Shown here: in pieces, positions 7,756 through 17,033 of the stretch
Layout: every line of letters begins with the position of its first letter
How positions within the stretch are numbered: position 1 is the stretch's first letter
Assembly: GCA_035477595.1 (NCBI GenBank)
Contig: DATIKM010000176.1
Span: forward strand, 1 to 49,525
Reading direction: 5' to 3'
Length of the DNA: 49,525 nucleotides
Origin: DATIKM01 sp035477595
Lineage (GTDB): Bacteria; Armatimonadota; Chthonomonadetes; Chthonomonadales; CAJBBX01
Position numbers and translations under genes: made by a program
Notes under the pieces: generated by a model
The model's database searches: none
Told to the model about the DNA's origin: nothing
Seen by the model: only the letters and a program-made list of their open reading frames with translations

Positions 7756-8390
7756 CTTGCGAACTCGCTCTTCTCCATCTCGACGCGGAGGCGCCGACGG
7801 GCGCGGGCCAGCCGCGTCTTCAGGACGCTGTACGATAGCTCGGTGATCTGCTGTATTTCATCGTAGTCGCGCTGCTCCAGGTAGTAGAGGACCAGCACGG
7901 TGCGGTCGATCGGCTTGAGCTTGCTGAGCGCAGCATTCAGCGCGGACGCGAGTCGCTCCCGGTCGAGGCCTGCTAAGGCGTCTTCCTCGGCAGAACCTGT
8001 GGCCATCCGCGCGAGGTCCAGTTCGGACGGCCAGGGCTCCTGTGGGCGGCACTTGCGCCGACTGTAGGCGTCGCGCGCGATGTTAGCCGCGATTCGGTAG
8101 AGCCACGTGCCTACCCGGCACCGAAACTCGAAGCGAGCCGCGTGGCGCCACGCCCGGACGAACACGTCGAGCGCGCACTCTTCGGCGTCCTCATGCGAGC
8201 CCGTCATCCGGAGCAGAAAGCGGTAGATCGGCGTCTGGTACCGCCGCGCCAGCTCCGCCAGTGCTGCCTGCTCACCTCGCGAGCACAGCCGGATGAGCTC
8301 GTCATCCGCAAGCACGCGGAGAGAGCCGGTTGCGACCACCTCAGTCGGCAGTGCGGCGCGCTGCAGATCCATCACCGCGGAGTACCCCAT
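7752..8390 (-). CDS. ECF-family RNA polymerase sigma factor
   Basis: A 212-residue ECF sigma factor. Region 2 is LARRYQTPIYRFLLRMTGS with HEDAEECALDVFVRAWRHA, followed by GTWLYRIAANIARD. Region 4 is LSKLKPIDRTVLVLYY with YDEIQQITELSYSVLKTRLARARRRL. I took the ATG at 8390; a GGAG sits 13 bases upstream, which is long, and the ATG at 8372 is an alternative. The open frame continues further upstream but has no family similarity there. It is co-encoded with its anti-sigma factor and an LTXXQ sensor, so it should drive an envelope or metal stress regulon. Confidence 0.9.
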   Translation of the reverse strand: MGYSAVMDLQRAALPTEVVATGSLRVLADDELIRLCSRGEQAALAELARRYQTPIYRFLLRMTGSHEDAEECALDVFVRAWRHAARFEFRCRVGTWLYRIAANIARDAYSRRKCRPQEPWPSELDLARMATGSAEEDALAGLDRERLASALNAALSKLKPIDRTVLVLYYLEQRDYDEIQQITELSYSVLKTRLARARRRLRVEMEKSEFAR

Positions 8391-8511
8391 TGTGTCGGCG
8401 CGTCTCCTGTCGCGTGGTGGCGAGGTACGGCGCCCTGGCCCGACCCCGCAACTACATATAGAGACGCCTCGTGCTGCTGGCGGCAACACCTGCGGTCGAG
8501 TTGCCCGGCTC

Positions 8512-8540
8512 ATTGTACAGCCCGGCCTGATGGCCTGCAA
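8512..8540 (-). promoter_or_regulatory. Possible promoter for the ECF sigma operon
   Basis: On the minus strand TTGCAG (8535-8540) and TACAAT (8512-8517) are 17 bases apart. The -10 is good (5 of 6) and the -35 weak (3 of 6). The leader to the sigma ATG would be about 110 bases. An ECF-type autoregulatory promoter may also exist but I could not define one. Confidence 0.4.
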
Positions 8541-8580
8541 GCGTCGCCGCCGGGGAAGCGTGAGCGGGACACGGGTCGCC

Positions 8581-8609
8581 TTGACCGTCGTGCTGGCCGG
8601 CGGTACACT
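8581..8609 (+). promoter_or_regulatory. Promoter for lipA
   Basis: TTGACC (8581-8586) and TACACT (8604-8609) are separated by 17 bases. It is divergent from the candidate sigma promoter about 40 bases away and would give a leader of roughly 68 bases before lipA. Confidence 0.5.
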
Positions 8610-8683
8610 GATCGAGTCCCCGCGATCGCGGGACAGGCCGCATCGACCTCGTTCGGAACATCGCGGTCGCACAGGACAGGCCT

Positions 8684-9595
8684 TTGAACCGAGCCCTGCC
8701 TGACTGGCTCAAGAAGACCATCCCGAGCCCCGCCACGGTCAGATCGGTCGAGCAGATGATGCGGAATGCTCGACTGCACACGGTGTGCGAGAGCGCTCGC
8801 TGCCCCAACCTGGGGGAGTGCTGGTCGCGCCAGACGGCTACGTTCATGATCCTGGGCGACACCTGCACGCGCAACTGCGGGTTCTGCGCAATCAAGGTCG
8901 GGCGCCCTGCACCCGTCGACCCCGAGGAGCCGGCGCGGGTCGCTGCGATCGCGCGCGAGATGAGGTTGCGTCACGTGGTGGTGACCTCCGTGTCGCGGGA
9001 CGAACTGGAGGACCAGGGCGCGGGGCAGTTCGCTGCCACCATATGTGCGCTGCGCGCGGCCATCCCGGGCGCCATCGTCGAGGTTCTTACGCCGGATTTC
9101 CGGGGCAAACGCTGGCTGGTTCGCACCGTGACGGACGCGGGGCCCGACATCTACAACCACAACCTGGAGACCGTCGAGCGCCTCACGCCGCAGGTGCGTC
9201 CACAGGCGCGCTACAGCAGGTCGCTCGACGTGCTCCGCGCGGCCAAGGCGATCGAACCGTCGGTCTACACGAAGAGCGGGCTGATGCTGGGGCTCGGAGA
9301 GACGCACGACGAGGTCGTACGGTCACTGCACGACCTGCGAGATGCGGGGGTCGATGCCGTCACGATCGGGCAGTACCTGCGTCCTACGATGAGGCACCTA
9401 CCCGTGTCGGAGTACGTGAAGCCCGAGCGGTTCGAGGAGTACGCGCGCCTCGGCGCAGAGGTCGGGTTCCGGTTCGTGGCCTCTTCGCCTTTCGTGCGAA
9501 GCAGCTATAACGCGATCGAGTTCTCGGAGAGGATCCTCTCGTCACGGCTTGCGCGCGTCGGCCTGTCGCCGGGCGCATGCGCCGCCGACCCGTGA
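8684..9595 (+). CDS. lipA: Lipoyl synthase (LipA)
   Basis: LipA is a radical SAM enzyme that inserts two sulfurs into octanoyl groups bound to lipoyl domains of dehydrogenases and the glycine cleavage H protein. The 303-residue protein has the auxiliary cluster ligands Cys35, Cys40 and Cys46 (CESARCPNLGEC). It also has the radical-SAM triad Cys61, Cys65 and Cys68 (CTRNCGFC) and the C-terminal RSSY serine near 273-274 that ligates the auxiliary cluster. The start is a TTG with AGGACAGG just upstream. No octanoyltransferase (lipB) is adjacent. Confidence 0.95.
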   Translation: MNRALPDWLKKTIPSPATVRSVEQMMRNARLHTVCESARCPNLGECWSRQTATFMILGDTCTRNCGFCAIKVGRPAPVDPEEPARVAAIAREMRLRHVVVTSVSRDELEDQGAGQFAATICALRAAIPGAIVEVLTPDFRGKRWLVRTVTDAGPDIYNHNLETVERLTPQVRPQARYSRSLDVLRAAKAIEPSVYTKSGLMLGLGETHDEVVRSLHDLRDAGVDAVTIGQYLRPTMRHLPVSEYVKPERFEEYARLGAEVGFRFVASSPFVRSSYNAIEFSERILSSRLARVGLSPGACAADP

Positions 9596-9669
9596 GTCGC
9601 GTGCTGACTGTCACGCCCGGCGAAGCCGTGGCGCGCGTCAGAGCGTCTACCCAGCAGGGACGCGCCGAG

Positions 9670-11163
9670 ATGCTCGCGTTCCGGCGACTGCTGACATGCG
9701 GAGGTTGCGGCGTGAAGGGTCTCGGCTTGCTGGCGGCTCTGCTCGCGGTCGGCGCGCCCGCGCTGGGCCAGGACGGCGACGCGCCGCGCGACGCGGTGGT
9801 GGAGGGCGCCTGGATGGGCCAGCTCAGGGCGGGCGCCACCCAGGTGCGCATGGTTTTCCACATCGTGCGGCAGCCCGCCGGCCTGCTGGGCGCAACCCTC
9901 GACGTTCCGGAGCAGGGCGCCAGGGCGATCCCTGTGGAGACCGCATCGTTCGACCCGCCGGCACTCACTCTCAACGTCAGGGTCATCGGCGCCAGCTTCG
10001 AGGGAAGGCTGAGCGCCGACAGGACGCGGATCGTGGGTACCTGGCGCCAGGGCGGAGGGACCTACGCCCTGACGCTCGTCCGGACGGAGAACCCTCCGGA
10101 CGTCAGGCGCCCGCAGGAGCCCAGGCTTCCGCTCCCGTACACCCAGAAGGACGTCACGGTTGAGAACGCCGCTGCTGCGGTCAGGCTTGCCGGAACGCTG
10201 ACCGTGCCTTCGGGGCCGGGACCGCACCCCGCCGTGATCCTGATCAGTGGCTCCGGCCCTCAGGACCGTGACCAGACGGTCTTCGGCCACCGTCCCTTCC
10301 TCGTGCTCGCCGACCACCTTACGAGGCAGGGCATAGCCGTGTTGCGCCTCGACGATCGCGGGGTCGGCGGATCGACGGGCAGTACGCGGACGGCTACGAC
10401 TAAGGACTTCGCCGACGACGTGAAGTGCGCCGTCGACGTGCTGAAGGCGCGGCCGGAGATCGATGCGTCGCGCATCGGCCTGCTGGGGCACAGCGAGGGC
10501 GGCATTGTGGCGCCGATCGTGGCGGCAGCCCGGGCCGACATTGCGTTCATCGTGCTTCTCGCCGGCACAGGCCTCCCCGGCGAGCAGATACTGTATCTGC
10601 AGGCGGCAGCCATTGCGCGCGCTGGAGGTGCGCCGGAGTCCGCGATCGCCACGAGCCGTCGGATCAATGAGCGCATCTACGCCGAGGCTCGCAGCGACGC
10701 GCCCGCCACTGAGGTGGCGACCCGCGTGCGCGCCGTGCTCCAACAGACCGTCGACTCCATGACAGCCGCAGAGAGGGCGGCTCTGGGCCCGAGCGTCGAC
10801 ACCTGGATCGACGTCCAGGTGAACACGGTCACGTCGCCGTGGTTCCGCCACTTCCTGAGCTACGACCCGCGGCCGGCCCTGCGCGCTGTGCGATGCCCCG
10901 TGCTCGTGCTCATCGGTGAGAGGGACCTCCAGGTGCCGGCCAGGGAGAACGCTGCGGAGATCGAGGCGGCGCTGAAGGCCGGGGGAGGCGCCGACGCCAC
11001 GGTCAGGATCGTCCCTGGCGTGAACCACCTCTTCCAGACGGCAGCGACCGGCCTGCCCACCGAGTACGGGGTGATCGAGGAGACCATGTCGCCGTCCGTG
11101 CTGACCATGGTGTCGGAGTGGATCCTTGCGCGCGCCCGGCGGAGCCGGCCGGCAGGACGATGA
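9670..11163 (+). CDS. Exported alpha/beta hydrolase
   Basis: The 497-residue product begins with a signal peptide (MLAFRRLLTCGGCGVKGLGL, cleavage near ALGQ). A beta-rich N-terminal domain of about 130 residues follows, then an alpha/beta hydrolase domain. The nucleophile elbow GHSEGG lies near residue 272, and the acid Asp (GERDLQVP) and base His (VNHLFQ) lie near 416 and 453. The oxyanion region reads ISGSGPQDRD. Such two-domain secreted hydrolases are usually esterases or peptidase-like enzymes of unknown substrate. I chose the ATG at 9670, which has an AGGGA upstream and starts a good signal peptide. The open frame begins earlier, inside lipA. Confidence 0.85.
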   Translation: MLAFRRLLTCGGCGVKGLGLLAALLAVGAPALGQDGDAPRDAVVEGAWMGQLRAGATQVRMVFHIVRQPAGLLGATLDVPEQGARAIPVETASFDPPALTLNVRVIGASFEGRLSADRTRIVGTWRQGGGTYALTLVRTENPPDVRRPQEPRLPLPYTQKDVTVENAAAAVRLAGTLTVPSGPGPHPAVILISGSGPQDRDQTVFGHRPFLVLADHLTRQGIAVLRLDDRGVGGSTGSTRTATTKDFADDVKCAVDVLKARPEIDASRIGLLGHSEGGIVAPIVAAARADIAFIVLLAGTGLPGEQILYLQAAAIARAGGAPESAIATSRRINERIYAEARSDAPATEVATRVRAVLQQTVDSMTAAERAALGPSVDTWIDVQVNTVTSPWFRHFLSYDPRPALRAVRCPVLVLIGERDLQVPARENAAEIEAALKAGGGADATVRIVPGVNHLFQTAATGLPTEYGVIEETMSPSVLTMVSEWILARARRSRPAGR

Positions 11164-11206
11164 CGTGGTCGGTCGTGACGCCCAGCGATCGCACCGGGTG
11201 AGACGC

Positions 11207-14200
11207 ATGCGCAGGCCAGATCGGTGGCTCAGCCTCGTGCTTCTGTGTGTGCCTCTTCTGGCGCTCACGGGGTTGGGCGCGGGCGCCCTCCGCCAGTACC
11301 TTCGCGACGCGGAACGCCTGCTGCCGGCCGCCGCGAGCGCGGATCTCTCGCGCGCGCTGGGGCGAAGCGTGCGCGTCGACGCTCTGCGGCTGCGAGCCGG
11401 CTGGGCTGAGGCCACCGGCGTTCGCATCGCCGAGGCAGGCGCCGGGTCGGCCGACGCGTTCGCCACGGTTCGCCGGCTTCGCGTCGCCTTCTCGCCGCGA
11501 GACCTCGTCCGACCCTCCGCGTCGGACACCCCGTTCCTCCGCGATGTGCTCGTCGACGGTGGTGCGGTGCGCATCGCCCGCAACCGCGCCGGCCGCTGGA
11601 ACTTCGACGACTTCCTGCGCTGGCGGCCCGTGCGCCCAGCCGAACGCGGGCTCGGGGTCGTGCGCTTCCGCAATGTGGTGGTTGACTACGTCGATCACGC
11701 TCTCGGCACTGATACGGAGGGCGCCGCCAGCCCCGAGCGGGTCCGGCTGACCGGGGTCCGCGGCGCTTGGCGGTCCCATGCATTCGGCGCCATGGATTGG
11801 GAAGCCAGCGGGTCGTGCGTCACGGGGCAAGCGTCCTGGCTGGACACACGGGGCGCCTACAGAGCCGAGGGCCGCGCCGTCACCTCGACGACGTGGGTCC
11901 GTGGCGCTTGCGCGCGCGTGGCGCGGCACTGGATTCCGGCCTGGCTTAGCGTGCGCTCCGGCAGCGCGGACGCCCAGGTCACGGTGACGGCACGCAACGG
12001 CGCGCTCCACTACGTGGTGACGGTCGATGCGCGGGACGCATCTGGGGCCGTTCAGTACGGGACGAGATTCGCGGCGCCGATAGAGCGCGCGACGGGCCGC
12101 GTGGTTGTCGTCCCCGGTGCCGTACACCTTGCCCTCGACGGGCTCGTGGGCGGAGCGCGCGCGCGGATCGACGGGACGGTGGGGACTGCCGAACGTCCCT
12201 GGCTAGACGCGCGGGTGCGCTCGCCGGGCGTCAGTCTGCGCCAGGCTGCCGCGTGGTTCGGCGCGTCCGAGCAGCTCCGCATGCTGGAGAGGCCGAGCGC
12301 GACGGCAAGCCTGGATGTGCGCGCACGGGGACCCCTGGACCGCCTCCACATTGAGGGAGAAGGCCCCGTGCGGGTGGCCGGCTCGCTGTTCCCCGGCATT
12401 GACCTCGCGGCCCCCGCCAGGCTCTACGTCCGCGCGGAGGGACCCCTTACGAGCCCGACCATTGCGGTCACTGGCCCCATCAGCTTGCGGGGAGAGCGGT
12501 CCGCAGGCTTTCAGATGGCGGGGGACGTCTCGCTGCGTGTCCTGGCTGGCTCCCGCGATGGCCGGGGCTATGCCCGGTTCTCGGGCTCGCTGCCGTCCGT
12601 CGCATGGCGTGACATCAAGGCGAACGATCTGTCGGTCGCGGGGGTGTGGGACGGCCGGCGTGTCTGGGCGGAGGCCCGCTCCACCGCGGGTGGCGGCAGG
12701 CTGGCGGCTCGCGGGGAATGGCAGCCGGAGGCTGGAGTCTATCGCGGTGCCGTGAGCATCCGCGACGCAGACCTCGGCCGCCTGTCGATCAGCGGTGTTC
12801 CTCACACGCGGGGCCGACTCGATGCGGACGTGCGCATGGCATCGACCCGGTCGGCGGCGTCGCCCGTCGAAGGTCGTGCAATTGTTCAGGTTCATGGACT
12901 GAACCTCTACGACTATGTGATACCGGTGACGCGCGCCGAGGTGGCGTTCGATGGTCAGCGGGTATCCGGCACCGCGACCGCGCGCGGGGGCGCGGGCTTC
13001 GCCGTTGCGGCAGGTGGAGCCGACCTGCGGGCGAGGACGCTCGATGTGGCGGTCGAGGCAGAGGGCATTCGCTTGGGGCCGATCGCGCGCGCACTGACCG
13101 ACGGTCCCGATCCGGACGTGCGCGGCCAGCTGTACGTGCGCGACCTCCACATCACGGGCCCCTGGTCGCGGCCATCTGCCGCGGGATCTGTCTATGCGAT
13201 GAACGCCGGCATCGGCGACCGCTCGGCCGACTTCGCGCGCGCCACGATCATGGGAGACACGCGCCGGCTCTTCGTCATGGATGGGTTCGCCCAGCGTCTG
13301 CCCGCCCATGTCGAGTTCAGCGCCGTCATCGACAGGCCGCTCTCAAGGGGGGCGGTGGTGTCGGCGAGAGGCCGCTTCGATGACGTCGAGCTTGACGAGG
13401 CGTTCCAGCTCGCTGGCGAGACGCCGCACGCCAGCGGCGTGGCATCTGGCGAGTTGGAGGCGCTGGGAGGCTACCGCAGCCTGACCGTCGTCGCAGACCC
13501 ACTGATCGTCCGGCATGGCGCCGCGGGAGACCTTCCCTTCGAGGCTATGGGAGCCGTCCGATGGGTCCGCGACGACCGGGGGGCCAGAGTGATTGCCGAG
13601 GCGCGCGAGGCAACGGTGTCTGGGGCGCAGGTCACGGGCGGCCTCCAGGTGGCCGATGATGTCCTCGAGGCGCAGGCGCGCATCGAGGGCCTAGACCTAT
13701 CGCTCATGAACGAGAGGCTGCCGCCGGCGGTCGTCGCGCGCGGAGTGGTTGGCGGGTCCATCGACCTGACGGCAACGCTGGGCGCCTCATCGTTGCAGGT
13801 TCAGTCCGGTAAGTTCAACATATCGGGGCGCGACCTAGAAGTGAATGGCGTCCCTCTGGGTGCTCTCCAAGGCGCCGCGACCTACGACGGCCGCAGGTTT
13901 GCGCCCTCGGGCGACGGTCCGATCCTCGCGCTGGGGGCGGGCGGGTTCAACGCCACGGTCACGGAAGCGGCGTGGGACCTGGATGCGGACACGCTGGCTG
14001 TAAGGGGCGGATTGCAGGGCCTGCCGATCGATTGGCTGCGACGCGCCGTGGCGAACAGCCCGGAGGCGCATCGGCTTGGCGACCTTGCAGGCTCCGAGTG
14101 GATGCGGGCAGATGCGGCGCCGATCCCCGGCGCGCTTGCCGGCGAGATCATGGTGACGGGTCGAGCCGGAGACCCGACGGCGACGGTGAAGCTGAGCGGG

Positions 14201-16273
14201 TCCGGCATGGCTGTTGGGCTGCAGGCCGTGGAGCGTTTCACTGTCGAGGCGACGACGGACCGTCGCAGGCTCGCTGTCCAGGCGCTCGAGGCAACCGCGG
14301 CGGACGCCGCCCTGCTGGCGCGGGGTGAGTTGGCGTTCGGCGAGCGAGTTGATGCGGAGGCGGACGTCACCGGGCTCACGGTGGAGCAGATCGCGCGCTG
14401 GGTGCCCGGCCTGGAACCGCTGCAACGCGCCACCGGCACTGTGGAGAGTCTAAGCCTGCGCGCCACCGGGAGGCCTGACCAGCCCTCCATCACGGGCTCG
14501 GGCTTCCTGAGCAGGGTCAGGGTACTGGATCGTCCTGGGGGGCGCGCGCAGGTCGAGTTGCGCACGGCTCGCCTCGGCCGCGTGACCCTTGAAGGTGGCC
14601 AACTCTCCGTCGTAGATGCGGGCGTGACAGTGGCCGGTGGCTCGGCGGACAGCCCAGAGCGCTTCGAGGCCTCCGGCAACGCGACGGTGGAGTGGTCGTG
14701 GAGGCCTCCGCACCTGACCTCTGACGCCGCGCTGAGGGCATCTCTGGAGGTCCGCAGGCAGCCACTCGCAGGGATCGCTGCCGCCATTCCCGCCTCAGGG
14801 CTGTCGGCGGAGGGCACCGTCGACGCCCGGATCGGCTTCGAGGGCGTGTTCGGGCATGTGGCTGGCGGCGCTCCGCCGGAAGCGAGCGCCCCGCGCTTGG
14901 AGGGCCGTGTGGCCGTCCGCGCGCCCTCCATCCGATGGGCCGGAGCCCCGTACGCGGTGAGCGACCTCCTGGCGCACTTCGAGGTACGGGACGGCCTTCT
15001 GCGCGTGGCGCCCGATCCAGACACGGGAGCGCCGTTCGGTGCGCTGATCCATCCTCTCGACGTCGTCACCGGCAGACCCGTTGACACTGCGAACGTGCGC
15101 CTGCTCGGGGCAATCGCCCTCGATGGAGCGGGCGACCAAAGCCTGATTCTCGAGGCAGACCGCGTGCCATTGCGGTTCAACCCGCTGCCAGTGTTCGGCT
15201 CGGGGCGCCTCGTAGGAGAGCTCTCGGGCACCCGGCCGGGGGAGCCGGGTCTGCGCCTTGCGCTCAGCGGCTCGATTCGGAAACCGTCCCTGCAAGGAGA
15301 GGCGACGGTACGACGGACCGATCTGCGGATGCCCGACGAACTGCCCGGCGGTGCCGCAATGCCCCCGCGGCTCAGGCTACCGGGTCCTGTCGACTTCCGC
15401 CTGCAGGTGGCCGACCAGGTGCGCCTGCGCAGCGCGCAGCTGGTGGCGGATGTTCGCACGCCTGTCGGCTCGCCCGTGCGTGTCGAGAGCCGGACGGGCG
15501 AGCCGACGATCACCGGCGCCCTCGTCATTGACCGAGGCGTGCTGCAGTTCCCGACCGCGCGTCTTGCCATTCAGCCGGGCGGGCGGGTTGACATGAGGTA
15601 CCCGAGTATCGCGTGGGCGGCCCCAGGAGAGCGCGCGTTCGGCGTGGAGGTCGACCTTCGGGCGAGTGGGCGCTTGACGGCGCGATCGATCACCGGCATT
15701 CTGCGGCGATATGTCATCACCGCCGATGTTCGGGGGCCCTTGGATGAGGGCGGGCCCGTCGAGCTGGGACACCCGGAGGGCGCCCGCCCACCAGGATCCC
15801 GGCTCCGAATGACCTTCCGTTCGGATCCCGCTGACCTCGCGACGACGCCCGCCGATATGGAGCGCAGGGTAATCGCGTTGCTGGGCGGTCAAGATGCCAT
15901 CGCCGGGCTGTTCGGCGGCGGCGGCGGCATCGGCCGCGTGCTCGGCGACCAGTTCGCCGACATGCTGGCGGCCAACCTCATACCCGACCTCCTGGAGCGC
16001 ACTGGGCTGCCGCGAGCTCTGGGTCTCGACGACCTCACTCTCGACTACGCGCGCGGTCAGGCGCTCAGCCTCAACGTCAGCGCGCATCTCGGCGGCCCGC
16101 TGCACCTGGGGTACTGGCAGCGGCTCACGGGGCCGGGCCAGACGTCCCTGGACGACCGGGCAGCGTGGCGGTTCCGCTTCAGCTACCGCCTCCGACAGGA
16201 CTGGCAGCTCTCGTGGACGGTGAACGATGAATCGGTGAACGCGTTCCTGACCGAAGGAGTCTTCAGGTTCTAG
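11207..16273 (+). CDS. tamB: TamB/AsmA-like translocation and assembly module protein
   Basis: A 1688-residue protein with one N-terminal membrane anchor (MRRPDRWLSLVLLCVPLLAL), a very long repetitive beta-rich body and a C-terminal DUF490/TamB domain. The last 150 residues include an LLGGQ turn, a Gly-rich loop, DLLERTGLPRALGLDDLTL and an ending with alternating aromatic strands (FRFSYRLRQDWQLSWTVNDE, final GVFRF). TamB-family proteins are anchored in the inner membrane. They form a hydrophobic groove across the periplasm for phospholipid transfer to the outer membrane and work with BamA-family proteins. The ATG at 11207 has GGGTGAG upstream and begins the anchor. It heads the envelope cluster directly before an ECF sigma gene and bamA. 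Confidence 0.9.
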   Translation: MRRPDRWLSLVLLCVPLLALTGLGAGALRQYLRDAERLLPAAASADLSRALGRSVRVDALRLRAGWAEATGVRIAEAGAGSADAFATVRRLRVAFSPRDLVRPSASDTPFLRDVLVDGGAVRIARNRAGRWNFDDFLRWRPVRPAERGLGVVRFRNVVVDYVDHALGTDTEGAASPERVRLTGVRGAWRSHAFGAMDWEASGSCVTGQASWLDTRGAYRAEGRAVTSTTWVRGACARVARHWIPAWLSVRSGSADAQVTVTARNGALHYVVTVDARDASGAVQYGTRFAAPIERATGRVVVVPGAVHLALDGLVGGARARIDGTVGTAERPWLDARVRSPGVSLRQAAAWFGASEQLRMLERPSATASLDVRARGPLDRLHIEGEGPVRVAGSLFPGIDLAAPARLYVRAEGPLTSPTIAVTGPISLRGERSAGFQMAGDVSLRVLAGSRDGRGYARFSGSLPSVAWRDIKANDLSVAGVWDGRRVWAEARSTAGGGRLAARGEWQPEAGVYRGAVSIRDADLGRLSISGVPHTRGRLDADVRMASTRSAASPVEGRAIVQVHGLNLYDYVIPVTRAEVAFDGQRVSGTATARGGAGFAVAAGGADLRARTLDVAVEAEGIRLGPIARALTDGPDPDVRGQLYVRDLHITGPWSRPSAAGSVYAMNAGIGDRSADFARATIMGDTRRLFVMDGFAQRLPAHVEFSAVIDRPLSRGAVVSARGRFDDVELDEAFQLAGETPHASGVASGELEALGGYRSLTVVADPLIVRHGAAGDLPFEAMGAVRWVRDDRGARVIAEAREATVSGAQVTGGLQVADDVLEAQARIEGLDLSLMNERLPPAVVARGVVGGSIDLTATLGASSLQVQSGKFNISGRDLEVNGVPLGALQGAATYDGRRFAPSGDGPILALGAGGFNATVTEAAWDLDADTLAVRGGLQGLPIDWLRRAVANSPEAHRLGDLAGSEWMRADAAPIPGALAGEIMVTGRAGDPTATVKLSGSGMAVGLQAVERFTVEATTDRRRLAVQALEATAADAALLARGELAFGERVDAEADVTGLTVEQIARWVPGLEPLQRATGTVESLSLRATGRPDQPSITGSGFLSRVRVLDRPGGRAQVELRTARLGRVTLEGGQLSVVDAGVTVAGGSADSPERFEASGNATVEWSWRPPHLTSDAALRASLEVRRQPLAGIAAAIPASGLSAEGTVDARIGFEGVFGHVAGGAPPEASAPRLEGRVAVRAPSIRWAGAPYAVSDLLAHFEVRDGLLRVAPDPDTGAPFGALIHPLDVVTGRPVDTANVRLLGAIALDGAGDQSLILEADRVPLRFNPLPVFGSGRLVGELSGTRPGEPGLRLALSGSIRKPSLQGEATVRRTDLRMPDELPGGAAMPPRLRLPGPVDFRLQVADQVRLRSAQLVADVRTPVGSPVRVESRTGEPTITGALVIDRGVLQFPTARLAIQPGGRVDMRYPSIAWAAPGERAFGVEVDLRASGRLTARSITGILRRYVITADVRGPLDEGGPVELGHPEGARPPGSRLRMTFRSDPADLATTPADMERRVIALLGGQDAIAGLFGGGGGIGRVLGDQFADMLAANLIPDLLERTGLPRALGLDDLTLDYARGQALSLNVSAHLGGPLHLGYWQRLTGPGQTSLDDRAAWRFRFSYRLRQDWQLSWTVNDESVNAFLTEGVFRF

Positions 16274-16308
16274 ATCGAAGTGACCTCCTTAGGAGTCTGC
16301 ATCCACCT

Positions 16309-16953
16309 ATGCCAGCCCGCGAGGTTGTGGCGTTCTGCGTGGGTGCGGATCCCCCGGCCAGTGGCGATCGGCCGAGGGACGAACGGCTGCCGAGCCGTGG
16401 GGACGCGGCGCTGTCGTTCGACGCGCTGGTGGCGGCCTACGACAGAAGGATCTTCAACATCGCTTACCGGTTCCTCGGCGACTACGATGAGGCCGCTGAC
16501 GTCACTCAAGAGACCTTCATCAGCGCGTACAAGAGCTACGATCAGTTCCGCGGCGAGGCCTCCGTCTACACCTGGTTGTGCCAGATCGCCCTCAACAACT
16601 GCCGCAACCGCGTCCGTCGACGTGGGCGTCGGGTGGATGCTACCGCGGAGTCCCTCGACCAGCCGCGGTCGCTGGCGGACGGCGCCAGTGGCGACACGCT
16701 CGAGGTTCCTGACCTCACCCACGCACCGCACACGGTGCTGGAATCGAAAGAAATGCGCGAACGGCTGCTCGCCGCCGTCGATTCCCTTCCGCCTGACTAC
16801 CGCGAGGTGGTGGTGCTGCGCGAGATGCAGGGCATGTCGTACAACGATATCGCCGACGCCACCGGTCTTTCCCTCGATAACGTTAAGACTCGCCTCTCCC
16901 GTGCCAGACTGATGCTGCGGCGCAAGCTGGAGCCGTACATAAGCAACCGGTGA
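16309..16953 (+). CDS. ECF-family sigma factor (RpoE-like) embedded upstream of bamA
   Basis: A 214-residue ECF sigma factor. Region 2 is FDALVAAYDRRIFNIAYRFL with YDEAADVTQETFISAYKS and ASVYTWLCQIALNNCRNRVR. Region 4 is LPPDYREVVVLREMQGMSY followed by NDIADATGLSLDNVKTRLSR. It ends normally at ISNR. The first 35 residues are a poorly conserved tail, so a later start is possible; the AGGAG at 16291-16295 is somewhat far from the ATG. No anti-sigma gene is adjacent. The next possible start, a GTG, overlaps its stop, but the real bamA start is probably 17034. A sigma factor locked into the bam operon suggests control of outer-membrane assembly. Confidence 0.9.
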   Translation: MPAREVVAFCVGADPPASGDRPRDERLPSRGDAALSFDALVAAYDRRIFNIAYRFLGDYDEAADVTQETFISAYKSYDQFRGEASVYTWLCQIALNNCRNRVRRRGRRVDATAESLDQPRSLADGASGDTLEVPDLTHAPHTVLESKEMRERLLAAVDSLPPDYREVVVLREMQGMSYNDIADATGLSLDNVKTRLSRARLMLRRKLEPYISNR

Positions 16954-17017
16954 ACCCGAATCGCGCCGCGCCTGCGGGCGCTGCGCCAACGCCCCAATCG
17001 GCGCCACGGCGCCACAC

Positions 17018-17025
17018 GGAGGTGA
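17018..17025 (+). promoter_or_regulatory. Ribosome binding site that fixes the bamA start
   Basis: GGAGGTGA lies 8 bases before the ATG at 17034. It favours that start over the GTG at 16950 that overlaps the sigma factor stop, and it gives a protein that begins close to a normal signal peptide. Confidence 0.7.
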
Positions 17026-17033
17026 CAGGTCTG

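Noticed and set aside
9505..11673. Very long minus-strand frame opposite the hydrolase and tamB start
   Set aside because: High-GC sequence leaves antisense frames open by chance; the product is low-complexity Arg/Pro/Ser and the plus-strand genes are clear.
13882..15570. Minus-strand frame of 562 codons inside tamB
   Set aside because: Antisense shadow of tamB rich in Ser, Arg and Pro with no motif.
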